DNA of 7,450 nt from DATLAN01 sp035527455 (GTDB lineage Bacteria > Planctomycetota > Planctomycetia > Pirellulales > Thermoguttaceae), in NCBI GenBank assembly GCA_035527455.1, contig DATLAN010000565.1, positions 1 to 7,450 of the forward strand, written 5' to 3'. This document shows positions 1 to 5,648 of this stretch, piece after piece. The position numbers and the translations under genes are program-made. Every line of letters starts with the position of its first letter. Position 1 is the stretch's first letter. Below the pieces are notes generated by a model. It was not told the origin of the DNA. It did no database searches and was given only the letters and a program-made list of their open reading frames with translations.

Positions 1-204
1 GTCACCGACGGCCGGTTCATCTTCGTCTATTACAAGAGCGGCCGACGTTGCCGGTTGTTGCCGGTGCGGCGTACAACCGGGGAAAAATCGACGCAACGTC
101 TGCGGCTCCCCGCCTGTCTACGACGTTGGAGAGTACACTGCGAATCACCGGCGTCTCTCGCTTGCTCAGATGCGGTCAGAAGGCTGAAGGGGAGTCGCGC
201 GTGA
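1..204 (+). pseudogene. Possible 3' remnant of a beta-propeller (PQQ-like) protein gene, partial
   Basis: Frame 1 is open from the window edge to a TGA at 202-204. Its first residues read VTDGRFIFVYYKSG, which resembles a blade strand of the PQQ-like beta-propeller proteins common in planctomycetes, where that motif is normally followed by a stretch such as D-(L/V)-A-x-L-D. Here frame 1 instead continues with an Arg/Cys-rich, unlikely sequence. Reading in the next frame directly after KSG (skipping the C at about 44) gives D-V-A-G, which would fit the family better. This suggests either a frameshifted, decaying gene end or a chance match. The frame converges on the minus-strand gene to its right and overlaps its last 29 bases. 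The family assignment rests on about 14 residues and is weak; the region may simply be intergenic. Confidence 0.25.
83..127 (-). terminator. Possible weak terminator downstream of the DUF6288-like gene
   Basis: Read on the minus strand, arms AACGTC and GACGTT (122-127 and 95-100) enclose an inner GCGG/CCGC hairpin. After a further seven bases there is a run of five T (plus-strand A at 83-87). The position, about 50 bases after the stop of the minus-strand gene, is right for a terminator. However, the stem is asymmetric and the T-run is not adjacent to it. Confidence 0.25.
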
Positions 205-1657
205 TCAGCTTGGCTCCGGTCATTTGCAGGCGCCGGTGCTTGGCCGAAAGAACCAGGGCCGTGACGGCCGAGGCGCACAGGCGGGGGTCGGCGGCGTAGT
301 CCTGCGGGTTGTTGTCCCGGTTGGGCTGATAATAGAAGGTCCCCTCGGGACACTGGGCCAAGGCGAAATGCCAACGGTTATAGTCCATCAGCTTGCGGAA
401 CATCGCCGGATCGGGCAGTGCGCCCAGCGCGGTCCAACCCATGCCCAGCAGGGGCGAGCCGTGCGTGTCCGGAAAGGTCTTCGGGTGGTTGCCGATGCAG
501 CTCGCATTGAGTTTCGCAAAATCGCGGTACGTCGCGCCGCCGACCGGGCTCAGATAGTGGGCAAGCGCCGAGGCCCCCGTGCGGCCCATGTCCGCATAAC
601 TGGGATTGTTCCTGCCGCCATCCTTGTACCAGACGTAGCCGATGTCGTTGGTGCCGCGGGCGACGAAGTCATGAGCGGCCCGGTACTTCTCGGCGTCGAC
701 CTTCAGACCGCAGCGTTGCATCAACGCCCAGGCCATCTTGGCCTGCATGGTGATCACGTTGATCGCGCCATATCCGTTGCCTTCGGGCCGGTTGGCCGGC
801 CGATGGCCCCAGCCGCCGTTGTCCATCTGCGCTTTGTGCAGCCACCGGTTGATCTCCTCCAATTCCGGCAGCACCCACTCCTCCTCGGTGATCAGGTAAT
901 ACTCGCTCAAATAGATTCCGTACAGACCGTATTCCCAGCAATCCAGCCCGTAGTAGGAGATCCTGTCGCTGGTCGACCGGGCACAGGCTTCCGCAGCGCG
1001 CTTGGCCGCGGGCAAATGATTCTCGTTTCCGCTGCCCAGCAAAGCCAGGGCGGCAAAAGCGTTGATGTGGGGCCGGCCGTGCCAGGTGCCGTCGGACCTC
1101 TGCGCTTCGAGCAGGTAGGCGTACAATTCCTCGAGAATGAGGTCGGTCTTTTCGCAATCGTACGGGTAGGTCGCCGAAAAAGAGCCGTACCTGGCGGGCA
1201 ACATCACCACGACCGTTCTCGGCGTGTCGCCGCGGACGACGTCCAGCGTCAGCCTGCCGTCCAGTTTGCCTTGCGATTCTTCCAGGGCATTGCCGAAATC
1301 CATCATAGGGCCTTCGTAGCCGAAGAAGTCGGGGCCGTAGCCGAACTTGTGCGCTTCGACGAACGGCCGGCCGTTGGCGCCGACGATCTTGTCGCCGACC
1401 TCGAGCACCCCGGACGCCGGCGTCTTGTCGAAGACGAACGTCACCTCGAGAGCCTTGGGCGCCTCCTCCAGGATCTTGGCTCGTGCGCCGGTAATGCCCA
1501 GATTGATGAACCAGCCGCCGGCCTGAGCGTCGGGCTGAACCCTGGTCGTGACGCTCCACGGCTGGCCCTTGCGCAGCGCGGAAGCGGATTGGGGCAGACC
1601 GAGCACCACGGCAACGCCGAGGAACCAACTCATCACGGGTGCGAATGGACGATTCAT
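176..1657 (-). CDS. Secreted DUF6288-like protein: PDZ-like domain plus alpha/alpha-toroid
   Basis: The protein has 493 residues from the chosen start. Residues 1-27 form a signal peptide: a short basic start, a hydrophobic core at about 9-21 and an ASA cleavage motif before LRKG, so export is expected. Residues 70-150 look like a PDZ fold, with the typical 'G-V-L-x-V-G-D-K-I-V-G-A-N-G' strand-turn at 83-96. From about 170 onward there are alpha/alpha-toroid repeats of the prenyltransferase/squalene-cyclase type: QRSDGTWHG at 186-194, QMDNGGWGHRP at 277-287, and later helices rich in Ala, Leu and Gly. This layout matches the DUF6288 proteins I associate with planctomycetes, whose function is unknown; no catalytic residues can be named. 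ATG at 1657 is preferred over the adjacent ATG at 1660 because AGGAG lies 5 bases before the former and only 2 before the latter. It follows fhs on the same strand, but a link to folate chemistry is not evident. Confidence 0.8.
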   Translation of the reverse strand: MNRPFAPVMSWFLGVAVVLGLPQSASALRKGQPWSVTTRVQPDAQAGGWFINLGITGARAKILEEAPKALEVTFVFDKTPASGVLEVGDKIVGANGRPFVEAHKFGYGPDFFGYEGPMMDFGNALEESQGKLDGRLTLDVVRGDTPRTVVVMLPARYGSFSATYPYDCEKTDLILEELYAYLLEAQRSDGTWHGRPHINAFAALALLGSGNENHLPAAKRAAEACARSTSDRISYYGLDCWEYGLYGIYLSEYYLITEEEWVLPELEEINRWLHKAQMDNGGWGHRPANRPEGNGYGAINVITMQAKMAWALMQRCGLKVDAEKYRAAHDFVARGTNDIGYVWYKDGGRNNPSYADMGRTGASALAHYLSPVGGATYRDFAKLNASCIGNHPKTFPDTHGSPLLGMGWTALGALPDPAMFRKLMDYNRWHFALAQCPEGTFYYQPNRDNNPQDYAADPRLCASAVTALVLSAKHRRLQMTGAKLITRDSPSAF

Positions 1658-1660
1658 CAT

Positions 1661-1667
1661 TTCTCCT
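1661..1667 (-). promoter_or_regulatory. Shine-Dalgarno site of the DUF6288-like gene
   Basis: AGGAGAA on the minus strand lies directly before two consecutive ATG codons. Spacing favours the second ATG (1657-1655). Confidence 0.6.
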
Positions 1668-1740
1668 GATTGTTTGCCGGTGGTTTCTTGGGCGAGACAA
1701 CCGAACTCAGGAACCACTCTAACTCCACGAGACGAAGCTT

Positions 1741-1784
1741 ATCTTGCGGAGCAAGATGGCTACCAACATGCGCGCACGGCGCGC
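1741..1784 (-). other. Two hairpins between fhs and the DUF6288-like gene
   Basis: Two perfect short stems lie in the 147-base gap. The first is GCGCGC / GCGCGC around a 3-base loop (1770-1775 with 1779-1784). The second is ATCTTGC / GCAAGAT around a 3-base loop (1741-1747 with 1751-1757). Neither is followed by a U-tract on the minus strand, so they are not a standard intrinsic terminator. They could protect the 3' end of the fhs part of a shared transcript, or be paused or processed. No role can be proven from sequence. Confidence 0.35.
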
Positions 1785-1804
1785 GGAAGTCGCGACGCAA
1801 GACT

Positions 1805-3577
1805 CTAAAACAGCCCCTTGACTCGACCCGTGTCCACGTCCACGTCGATGCGGCGGTAGGCCGGGTTGGAGCAGGTGCCGGGCATCAGCGAGATGTTGCC
1901 GGCGACCGGGCAAATGAACCGGGCCCCGCCGTAGATGAGGAAATCGCGGATCGGCAGCGTCCAGCCCTTCGGCGCGCCTTTGCGCGTCGGATCGTGAGTC
2001 AGGCTCAAGTGGGTCTTCACCATCATCGTGGTGTAGTCCTTGAACTTCTCGTCGGACTCGAACCGCTTCGCCTTGGCCTCGGCCTCCGGAGAGAAGGAAA
2101 CGCCGTCGGCACCGTAGACTTCCTTGGCGATCCGCTCCACCCGCTGACGCAGCGGCGTCTCCAGATCGTAAAGGAACTTGAAGTGCACCGTCTCGTTGCA
2201 GGCGTCGACGACCGCGTCGGCCAGTTCCAGCGCCCCTTCGCCGCCGTATTGCCAATGCTTGGTCACGGCCACCCGGGCGCCGGCCTGCTCGGCGATCTTG
2301 CGGGTCAGGTCGATTTCGGCCCGGGTGTCGTGATGGAAGGCGTTGATGGCGACCACGGGATTGATGCCGGCCTTCTTCACGGTCTGGATGTGCCGCAGCA
2401 GGTTGACCGCTCCGTCTTCCAGCCAGGCCAGGTTCTCTTCGAAGTATTCCTTGGGGATGGGCTTGCCCGGAGGACAGGGCAGGGCGCCCGCGTTGACGCC
2501 GTGGTGCTTCAAGGCCCGGATGGTCGTGGTGATCACCGAGACGTTCGGAACGTTGCCCGAGTAGCGGCACTTGACGTTCCAGAACTTCTCGAAGCCGATG
2601 TCGGCGCCGAAGCCGGATTCGGTGATATGGTAGTCGGCCAGCTTCAGGCAAATCTTGTCGGCGACCACGGACGACTGGCCCACCGCGATGTTGGCGAACG
2701 GCCCGGCGTGGACCAGGCAGGGCTGCCCTTCGAGCGATTGGAGCAGGTTCGGGTTGACGGCCTCGCGCAGCCAGGCGGTCATGGCCCCGGCGACCTCGAG
2801 ATCTTCGGTGGTGACCGGCTTGCCTTTCTTGTCGTAGGCGACGACGATGCCGCCCATCCGTTGGCGGAGGTCCTTCAGGTCGCTGAAGATGGAGAGAATG
2901 GCCATCACTTCGGAGGAGACGGCGATGCCGAACCGGCTCTGCATCATGTAGCCGTCCATCTTGCCGCCCATGCCGATGACGATGTTCCGGAGAGCCTGGG
3001 CACAGTAGTCGATGACCCAACCCATCTCGACGTTGGTGGGATCGACGTCCAGCCGCTTCAGCCCGAGCTTTTCCAGCCGGGCGTCGTTGTAGTTGCGTTC
3101 GTGCTGCATCCGCGCCGTCAGCGCCACCATGGCCAGGTTGTGGGCGTTCATCACGGCGTTGATGTCGCCGGTCAGGCCCAGCGAGAACTCGGTCAGCGGA
3201 ATACACTGGGAAAGACCGCCGCCGGCGGCCGAGCCCTTGATGTTCATCGTCGGTCCACCGGAGGGCTGCCGGATGCACGCCACGACTTTCTTGCCGCGCT
3301 TGCCCATGCCTTGGAGCAGGCCCATGGTCGTGGTCGATTTTCCTTCACCCAGGGGCGTGGGGGTGATGGCGGTTACCTCGATGAACTTGCCGTCCGGTTT
3401 GTCGCCCAACCGATCCAGGACCTTCATATAGTCCACTTTGGCGATATGATGTCCGTGCGGGAGCAGTTCGTCTTTGGTCAGGCCCAACTCTTCGGCGAGC
3501 TGGTAACACGTCTTCATCCGAGATTCTGCCTCTTCGGCGATCTCCCAATCTGCATGCTTCGTAGGGTCCAAACTCAA
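1805..3577 (-). CDS. fhs: Formate--tetrahydrofolate ligase (10-formyl-THF synthetase)
   Basis: The enzyme joins formate to tetrahydrofolate using ATP, giving 10-formyl-THF. This is the first step of the methyl branch of the Wood-Ljungdahl pathway and an entry to general C1 metabolism; it is cytosolic. The protein has 590 residues, slightly longer than the usual 555-560. The nucleotide-binding loop TPLGEGKST is at about residues 74-82, followed by conserved blocks such as RQPSGGPTMNIKGSAAGGG and FSLGLTGDINA, and further on GFGADIGFEKFWNVKCRYSG. The family's C-terminal GNISLMPG block is intact, so the gene appears complete. TTG at 3577 is chosen because GGGGAGGA ends six bases before it. A longer frame from TTG at 3598 would place that strong site inside the coding region. 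A sigma70-like promoter lies about 50 bases upstream. It is divergent from the cytochrome b / HdrC-like / metV / metF genes, which act further along the same pathway, so joint physiology is likely. Confidence 0.97.
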   Translation of the reverse strand: MSLDPTKHADWEIAEEAESRMKTCYQLAEELGLTKDELLPHGHHIAKVDYMKVLDRLGDKPDGKFIEVTAITPTPLGEGKSTTTMGLLQGMGKRGKKVVACIRQPSGGPTMNIKGSAAGGGLSQCIPLTEFSLGLTGDINAVMNAHNLAMVALTARMQHERNYNDARLEKLGLKRLDVDPTNVEMGWVIDYCAQALRNIVIGMGGKMDGYMMQSRFGIAVSSEVMAILSIFSDLKDLRQRMGGIVVAYDKKGKPVTTEDLEVAGAMTAWLREAVNPNLLQSLEGQPCLVHAGPFANIAVGQSSVVADKICLKLADYHITESGFGADIGFEKFWNVKCRYSGNVPNVSVITTTIRALKHHGVNAGALPCPPGKPIPKEYFEENLAWLEDGAVNLLRHIQTVKKAGINPVVAINAFHHDTRAEIDLTRKIAEQAGARVAVTKHWQYGGEGALELADAVVDACNETVHFKFLYDLETPLRQRVERIAKEVYGADGVSFSPEAEAKAKRFESDEKFKDYTTMMVKTHLSLTHDPTRKGAPKGWTLPIRDFLIYGGARFICPVAGNISLMPGTCSNPAYRRIDVDVDTGRVKGLF

Positions 3578-3583
3578 CGGCGG

Positions 3584-3591
3584 TCCTCCCC
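3584..3591 (-). promoter_or_regulatory. Strong Shine-Dalgarno site fixing a TTG start for fhs
   Basis: GGGGAGGA on the minus strand is followed by CCGCCG and then TTG at 3577-3575. This near-perfect anti-16S match at ideal spacing decides the start codon and argues against the TTG at 3598. Confidence 0.7.
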
Positions 3592-3630
3592 AAATCAAAA
3601 TGGATTTCTCTTGGCAGACGAAAAGGCCAC

Positions 3631-3658
3631 AGTATACCTACGGGCATCCGCGTTGCAA
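3631..3658 (-). promoter_or_regulatory. Sigma70-like promoter of fhs
   Basis: On the minus strand, TTGCAA (3658-3653, 4 of 6 to the -35 consensus) and TATACT (3636-3631, 5 of 6 to the -10 consensus) are separated by 16 bases. Transcription would start near 3624, giving a leader of about 47 bases that contains the Shine-Dalgarno site. No tetrahydrofolate riboswitch fits in so short a leader. Confidence 0.55.
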
Positions 3659-3831
3659 GCCCTCACCAAAAGAGATGGGCATGGATCACCCGGCAGCATG
3701 GGCGGCAGGTACCGGAGAGAAACCGCCGAAAATTGCAACGGGCAGGATGGGCATTCTGGGGCAAACAGGACGAGCCGTCCCGGGATCGCACGCTATGAAC
3801 TCCTGGCACGAGTGCGCATCTTGACGGGTGG

Positions 3832-3860
3832 TTGATAAGTATTTGCATCCGTGTTAGATT
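3832..3860 (+). promoter_or_regulatory. Candidate promoter of the cytochrome b / HdrC-like / metV / metF genes
   Basis: TTGATA (3832-3837, 5 of 6) and TAGATT (3855-3860, 4 of 6) are 17 bases apart. A start near 3867 would leave a leader of about 325 bases before the first confident start codon at 4192. An overlapping TTGACG at 3821 lacks a matching -10 box at the right distance. Confidence 0.4.
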
Positions 3861-3993
3861 CAACGTTCCCCCATTGGCTCAGGAACACCATCCTTCTGCG
3901 ATGCCCGGGATTCCTCTGAACGGTCACCCTACGACCGCCAGGAATGATGGCGTCGGCTTCAGGAGGTTGATCTCGGGCGACCCGTCTGGCAAG

Positions 3994-4022
3994 GGGCAGA
4001 GATGCCCTCTACCGGCGGCATC
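3994..4022 (+). promoter_or_regulatory. Pair of mutually exclusive leader hairpins
   Basis: GGGCA (3994-3998) and TGCCC (4003-4007) enclose a GAGA loop of the GNRA type. Alternatively GATGCC (4001-4006) pairs with GGCATC (4017-4022). Both use 4003-4006, so only one can form at a time. The first would hide a possible ribosome site and ATG at 4002. The stems are short (5 and 6 pairs), so this may be chance. Confidence 0.2.
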
Positions 4023-4112
4023 GGGGCCCCGGATTCTCCCGGCCAGCGCGTGCGCTTGGTTGAGGCGTTTCTTGGGGACCGTGCGGGTGTCACGGATGAC
4101 GCGAAGGAGTGA
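4002..4112 (+). CDS. Possible 36-residue leader ORF, unrecognised
   Basis: ATG at 4002 is preceded by AAGGGG with 5 bases between, and the frame ends at TGA 4110-4112. The codons are fairly GC-rich at third positions, and the C-terminal half (VRLVEAFLGDRAGVTDDAKE) has plausible amphipathic, acidic character. Its last two sense codons, AAG GAG, form a good ribosome site immediately before a TTG at 4114 that is in frame with the cytochrome b gene. I recognise no family. It could be a translated leader peptide, a decayed gene end, or chance. Confidence 0.15.
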   Translation: MPSTGGIGAPDSPGQRVRLVEAFLGDRAGVTDDAKE

Positions 4113-4191
4113 ATTGCGTAATATTCGAAGTGGCCACGATGAACAGGCAGAAGTCCAAGAACACCAGGATGCGATTGGGAGATCCCTGCTG

Positions 4192-4854
4192 ATGTATGAA
4201 TTGGCACGAGGGCCTTTGATGTGGATCGCTGCGGTTGTCTTCGTCGGGGGGATCGGCTATCGGGTCGTTCAGTTGTTCCGGTTGACCAAGAAGAAGGAGA
4301 GGGCTTACTGCCCCGCGCACGGCATCCGGGAAGATTCGCCGGAAGAGCGGAAGCTCCGGGCGATCATCTTCCTCCAAAACAGCCTGCTCGGGCAACACCC
4401 GGTGATGGCGATCGTTTCCCTGGTGTTTCACCTGTTCCTATTCGCCGTTCCCGTCTTGACGCACGCCCATAATCTGCTTTGGCGAGAATCGTGGGGAATC
4501 TCCTTTTTCAGCCTGCCCGACGGGCTGATCGATATCATGACCGTGATCGTGCTTCTGGGGGCGCTGTTTTTCTTCATGCGCCGGTTGGTGGTTCCGCGCG
4601 TGCGGGCCATTTCCACGCTTCACGACCATCTGGTCCTTTTCATCACCGCGGCACCTTTTCTGACCGGCTTCACGGCCTATCACCAGTGGGCAGATTACAG
4701 GACGATCATTACGGTCCATATTCTGGCGGGTCAGTTGATGCTGATTGCCATTCCCTTCACCAAGTTGGGGCATATGATCTTTTTCTTCTTTGCCAGAACG
4801 CTTTTCGGAAGCGAGTTCAGCATGTGGCGTGGCAGCAGAACGTGGTCCGTCTGA
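4192..4854 (+). CDS. NarI-like membrane cytochrome b (respiratory nitrate reductase gamma-type subunit)
   Basis: The protein has 220 residues and five hydrophobic helices at about 10-29, 69-93, 112-130, 145-163 and 172-200, the topology of NarI, HdrE and DsrM-type quinone-reactive cytochromes b. In E. coli NarI the two hemes are held by histidines in helices 2 and 5 (56/66 and 187/205). Here helix 5 has H176 and H194 with exactly the same 18-residue spacing. Helix 2 offers H80 with H69 or H91, so two b-hemes are likely. A Lys-rich loop follows helix 1 (33-36). The start MYELARGPLMW at 4192 fits the short N-terminus of this family; GGGAG lies 10 bases upstream. A TTG at 4114 with AAGGAG would add 26 residues and cannot be excluded. 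The next gene, 48 bases on, encodes an HdrC-like Fe-S protein, so this is presumably its membrane anchor and link to the quinone pool. Confidence 0.85.
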   Translation: MYELARGPLMWIAAVVFVGGIGYRVVQLFRLTKKKERAYCPAHGIREDSPEERKLRAIIFLQNSLLGQHPVMAIVSLVFHLFLFAVPVLTHAHNLLWRESWGISFFSLPDGLIDIMTVIVLLGALFFFMRRLVVPRVRAISTLHDHLVLFITAAPFLTGFTAYHQWADYRTIITVHILAGQLMLIAIPFTKLGHMIFFFFARTLFGSEFSMWRGSRTWSV

Positions 4855-4888
4855 TCGAGGCGTCCACCTGATCGAGGCGTCCACCTGA
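4851..4888 (+). repeat. 17-base tandem duplication placing TGA in all three frames
   Basis: CTGATCGAGGCGTCCAC occurs twice in tandem (4851-4867, 4868-4884), followed by CTGA. Each copy begins with a TGA, and because 17 is not a multiple of three the stops at 4852, 4869 and 4886 fall in three different frames. The first is the stop of the cytochrome b gene. The ribosome site of the next gene begins right after the repeat. Confidence 0.9.
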
Positions 4889-4902
4889 AGAAGGCAAACG
4901 AA

Positions 4903-5385
4903 ATGCCGGAAGATGTCCGAACACCCATTGACCTGAAGCGGATCAGGGAAATGCTGAATCTCAAGAAGGGCCGAATGAAGTTGTGCCTTTCCGCCTGTGC
5001 CGGTTGCACGCTTTGCGCCGAGAGTTGTTTTCTCTTCAGGAGCCATGACGGGGACCCTCGATACATGCCCTCCTACAAGGTGCTGAACTCTCTCGGCACG
5101 CTTTACAAGAAAAGGGGGAAGGTAAGCCGGGCGCAATTGGAGCAGATGAGAGACCTCATCTGGAGAAACTGCGTGCTTTGCGAGCGCTGCTACTGTCCGT
5201 TCGGCATCGACCTGCCCAACATGATCGCCTTCGCGCGAAGCATCCTGCGTTCGCAGGGTATTTGCGGGGTCTATCCCCATTCTCTGGGAGCGCCGGAAGA
5301 AGACTACCAACGGGGTGTGATCGAGGACGGCCCTTCGGAAACCGAACAGGAAGACGCTTGTGACGCGGGGAGGGCATCCGAGTGA
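4903..5385 (+). CDS. HdrC-like protein with two [4Fe-4S] clusters
   Basis: The 160-residue protein has the layout of heterodisulfide reductase subunit C. The first cluster motif is C32-x2-C35-x2-C38-x3-C42, with an extra C28 just before it. The second is C90-x2-C93-x2-C96-x-C98-P followed by FGIDLP. The last interval is one residue rather than the three of the usual CxxCxxCxxxCP, which may be a subfamily trait. The tail after about 130 is acidic and Cys-poor. HdrC proteins pass electrons between a flavin or heme partner and a CCG-domain catalytic subunit (HdrB or HdrD). No such subunit is in the window; the neighbours are a NarI-like cytochrome b upstream and metV/metF downstream. I infer that it relays electrons between the membrane hemes and MetVF. 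The start at 4903 has AAGG 8 bases upstream. The gene ends intact before the heptamer repeats. Confidence 0.85.
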   Translation: MPEDVRTPIDLKRIREMLNLKKGRMKLCLSACAGCTLCAESCFLFRSHDGDPRYMPSYKVLNSLGTLYKKRGKVSRAQLEQMRDLIWRNCVLCERCYCPFGIDLPNMIAFARSILRSQGICGVYPHSLGAPEEDYQRGVIEDGPSETEQEDACDAGRASE

Positions 5386-5451
5386 CGAATTCTCAAAGTG
5401 CAAACGCCGGCAACCACGGAAACGCCAATGGCCCTGGAAATCGTGGGGATT

Positions 5452-5612
5452 CGGGGCTCGGGGCTCGGGGCTCGGGGCTCGGGGCTCGGGACTGGGGGCT
5501 CGGGGCTCGGGGTTTGGGACTCGGGGTTTGGGACTCGGGGCTGGGGGTTCGGGGAGTGGGCGATCCGCTTCCCGAGTCCCCAGTCCCCAGCCCCGAATCC
5601 CCCAGCCCCGGC
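5452..5612. repeat. Heptamer tandem repeats in inverted arrangement (STRR-like), G-quadruplex-prone
   Basis: From 5452 to 5556 there are 15 units in unbroken 7-base phase: five perfect CGGGGCT copies (5452-5486), then variants such as CGGGACT, CGGGGTT and TGGGACT. After a 14-base non-repeat centre, 5571-5612 carries six units of the complementary type (CCCGAGT, CCCCAGT, CCCCAGC and so on). The two halves can fold on each other: 5536-5554 pairs with 5591-5610 with a single one-base bulge. The G-rich half also contains many GGGG runs three bases apart, a classic G-quadruplex pattern. Similar heptamers, including CCCCAGT, are known as short tandemly repeated repetitive (STRR) sequences in heterocystous cyanobacteria. 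Apparent proteins in this stretch (Gly-Leu-Gly-Ala-Arg or Pro-Ser-Pro-Glu repeats) are repeat translations, not genes. It fills most of the 263-base gap between the HdrC-like gene and metV. Confidence 0.95.
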
Positions 5613-5637
5613 CTTTGTGACAACCTTGATAGATAAT

Positions 5638-5641
5638 GGAG
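5638..5641 (+). promoter_or_regulatory. Shine-Dalgarno site deciding the metV start
   Basis: GGAG is 7 bases before GTG 5649 and only 4 before GTG 5646, so the second of two consecutive GTG codons is preferred. Confidence 0.45.
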
Positions 5642-5648
5642 CAGTGTG

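Larger units (their letters stand above)
3578..4191. other. Divergent intergenic region between fhs and the cytochrome b gene
   Basis: This stretch of 614 bases holds no convincing long gene. It contains the fhs promoter and ribosome site (left), a candidate plus-strand promoter at 3832-3860, and a possible leader with a 36-codon ORF and alternative hairpins (3994-4112). The 9-mer GATGGGCAT occurs twice (near 3674 and 3747) without other repeat structure. A frame continuous with the cytochrome b gene runs back to 3832, but its translation is low-complexity Arg/Pro/Ser sequence and does not look like protein. Bases 3660-3830 show nothing I can interpret. Confidence 0.6.

Noticed and set aside
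224..1669. A 481-codon plus-strand frame opposite the DUF6288-like gene
   Set aside because: It is an antisense shadow. The minus-strand reading has a signal peptide, ribosome site and family motifs.
3578..3625. A tetrahydrofolate riboswitch before fhs
   Set aside because: The predicted leader is only about 47 bases, too short for the known THF aptamers, and no matching motif was seen.
3600..3824. A 74-codon plus-strand ORF in the intergenic region
   Set aside because: It overlaps the fhs promoter, has no ribosome site and no recognisable protein character.
1670..3835. A 721-codon open frame on the plus strand, rich in His, Val and Asp
   Set aside because: It is the antisense shadow of fhs. 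GC-rich codon bias on the minus strand keeps the opposite frame open, and the translation matches no fold I recognise.
3832..4191. A 120-residue N-terminal extension of the cytochrome b protein
   Set aside because: The translation is Arg/Pro/Ser-rich without domain features, overlaps the candidate promoter, and the family start fits 4192.
5452..5612. A CRISPR array
   Set aside because: The unit is 7 bases with no spacers, and no cas genes are nearby.
5536..5620. An intrinsic terminator after the HdrC-like gene
   Set aside because: The hairpin is strong, but only three T follow it, so it cannot be called a terminator with confidence.
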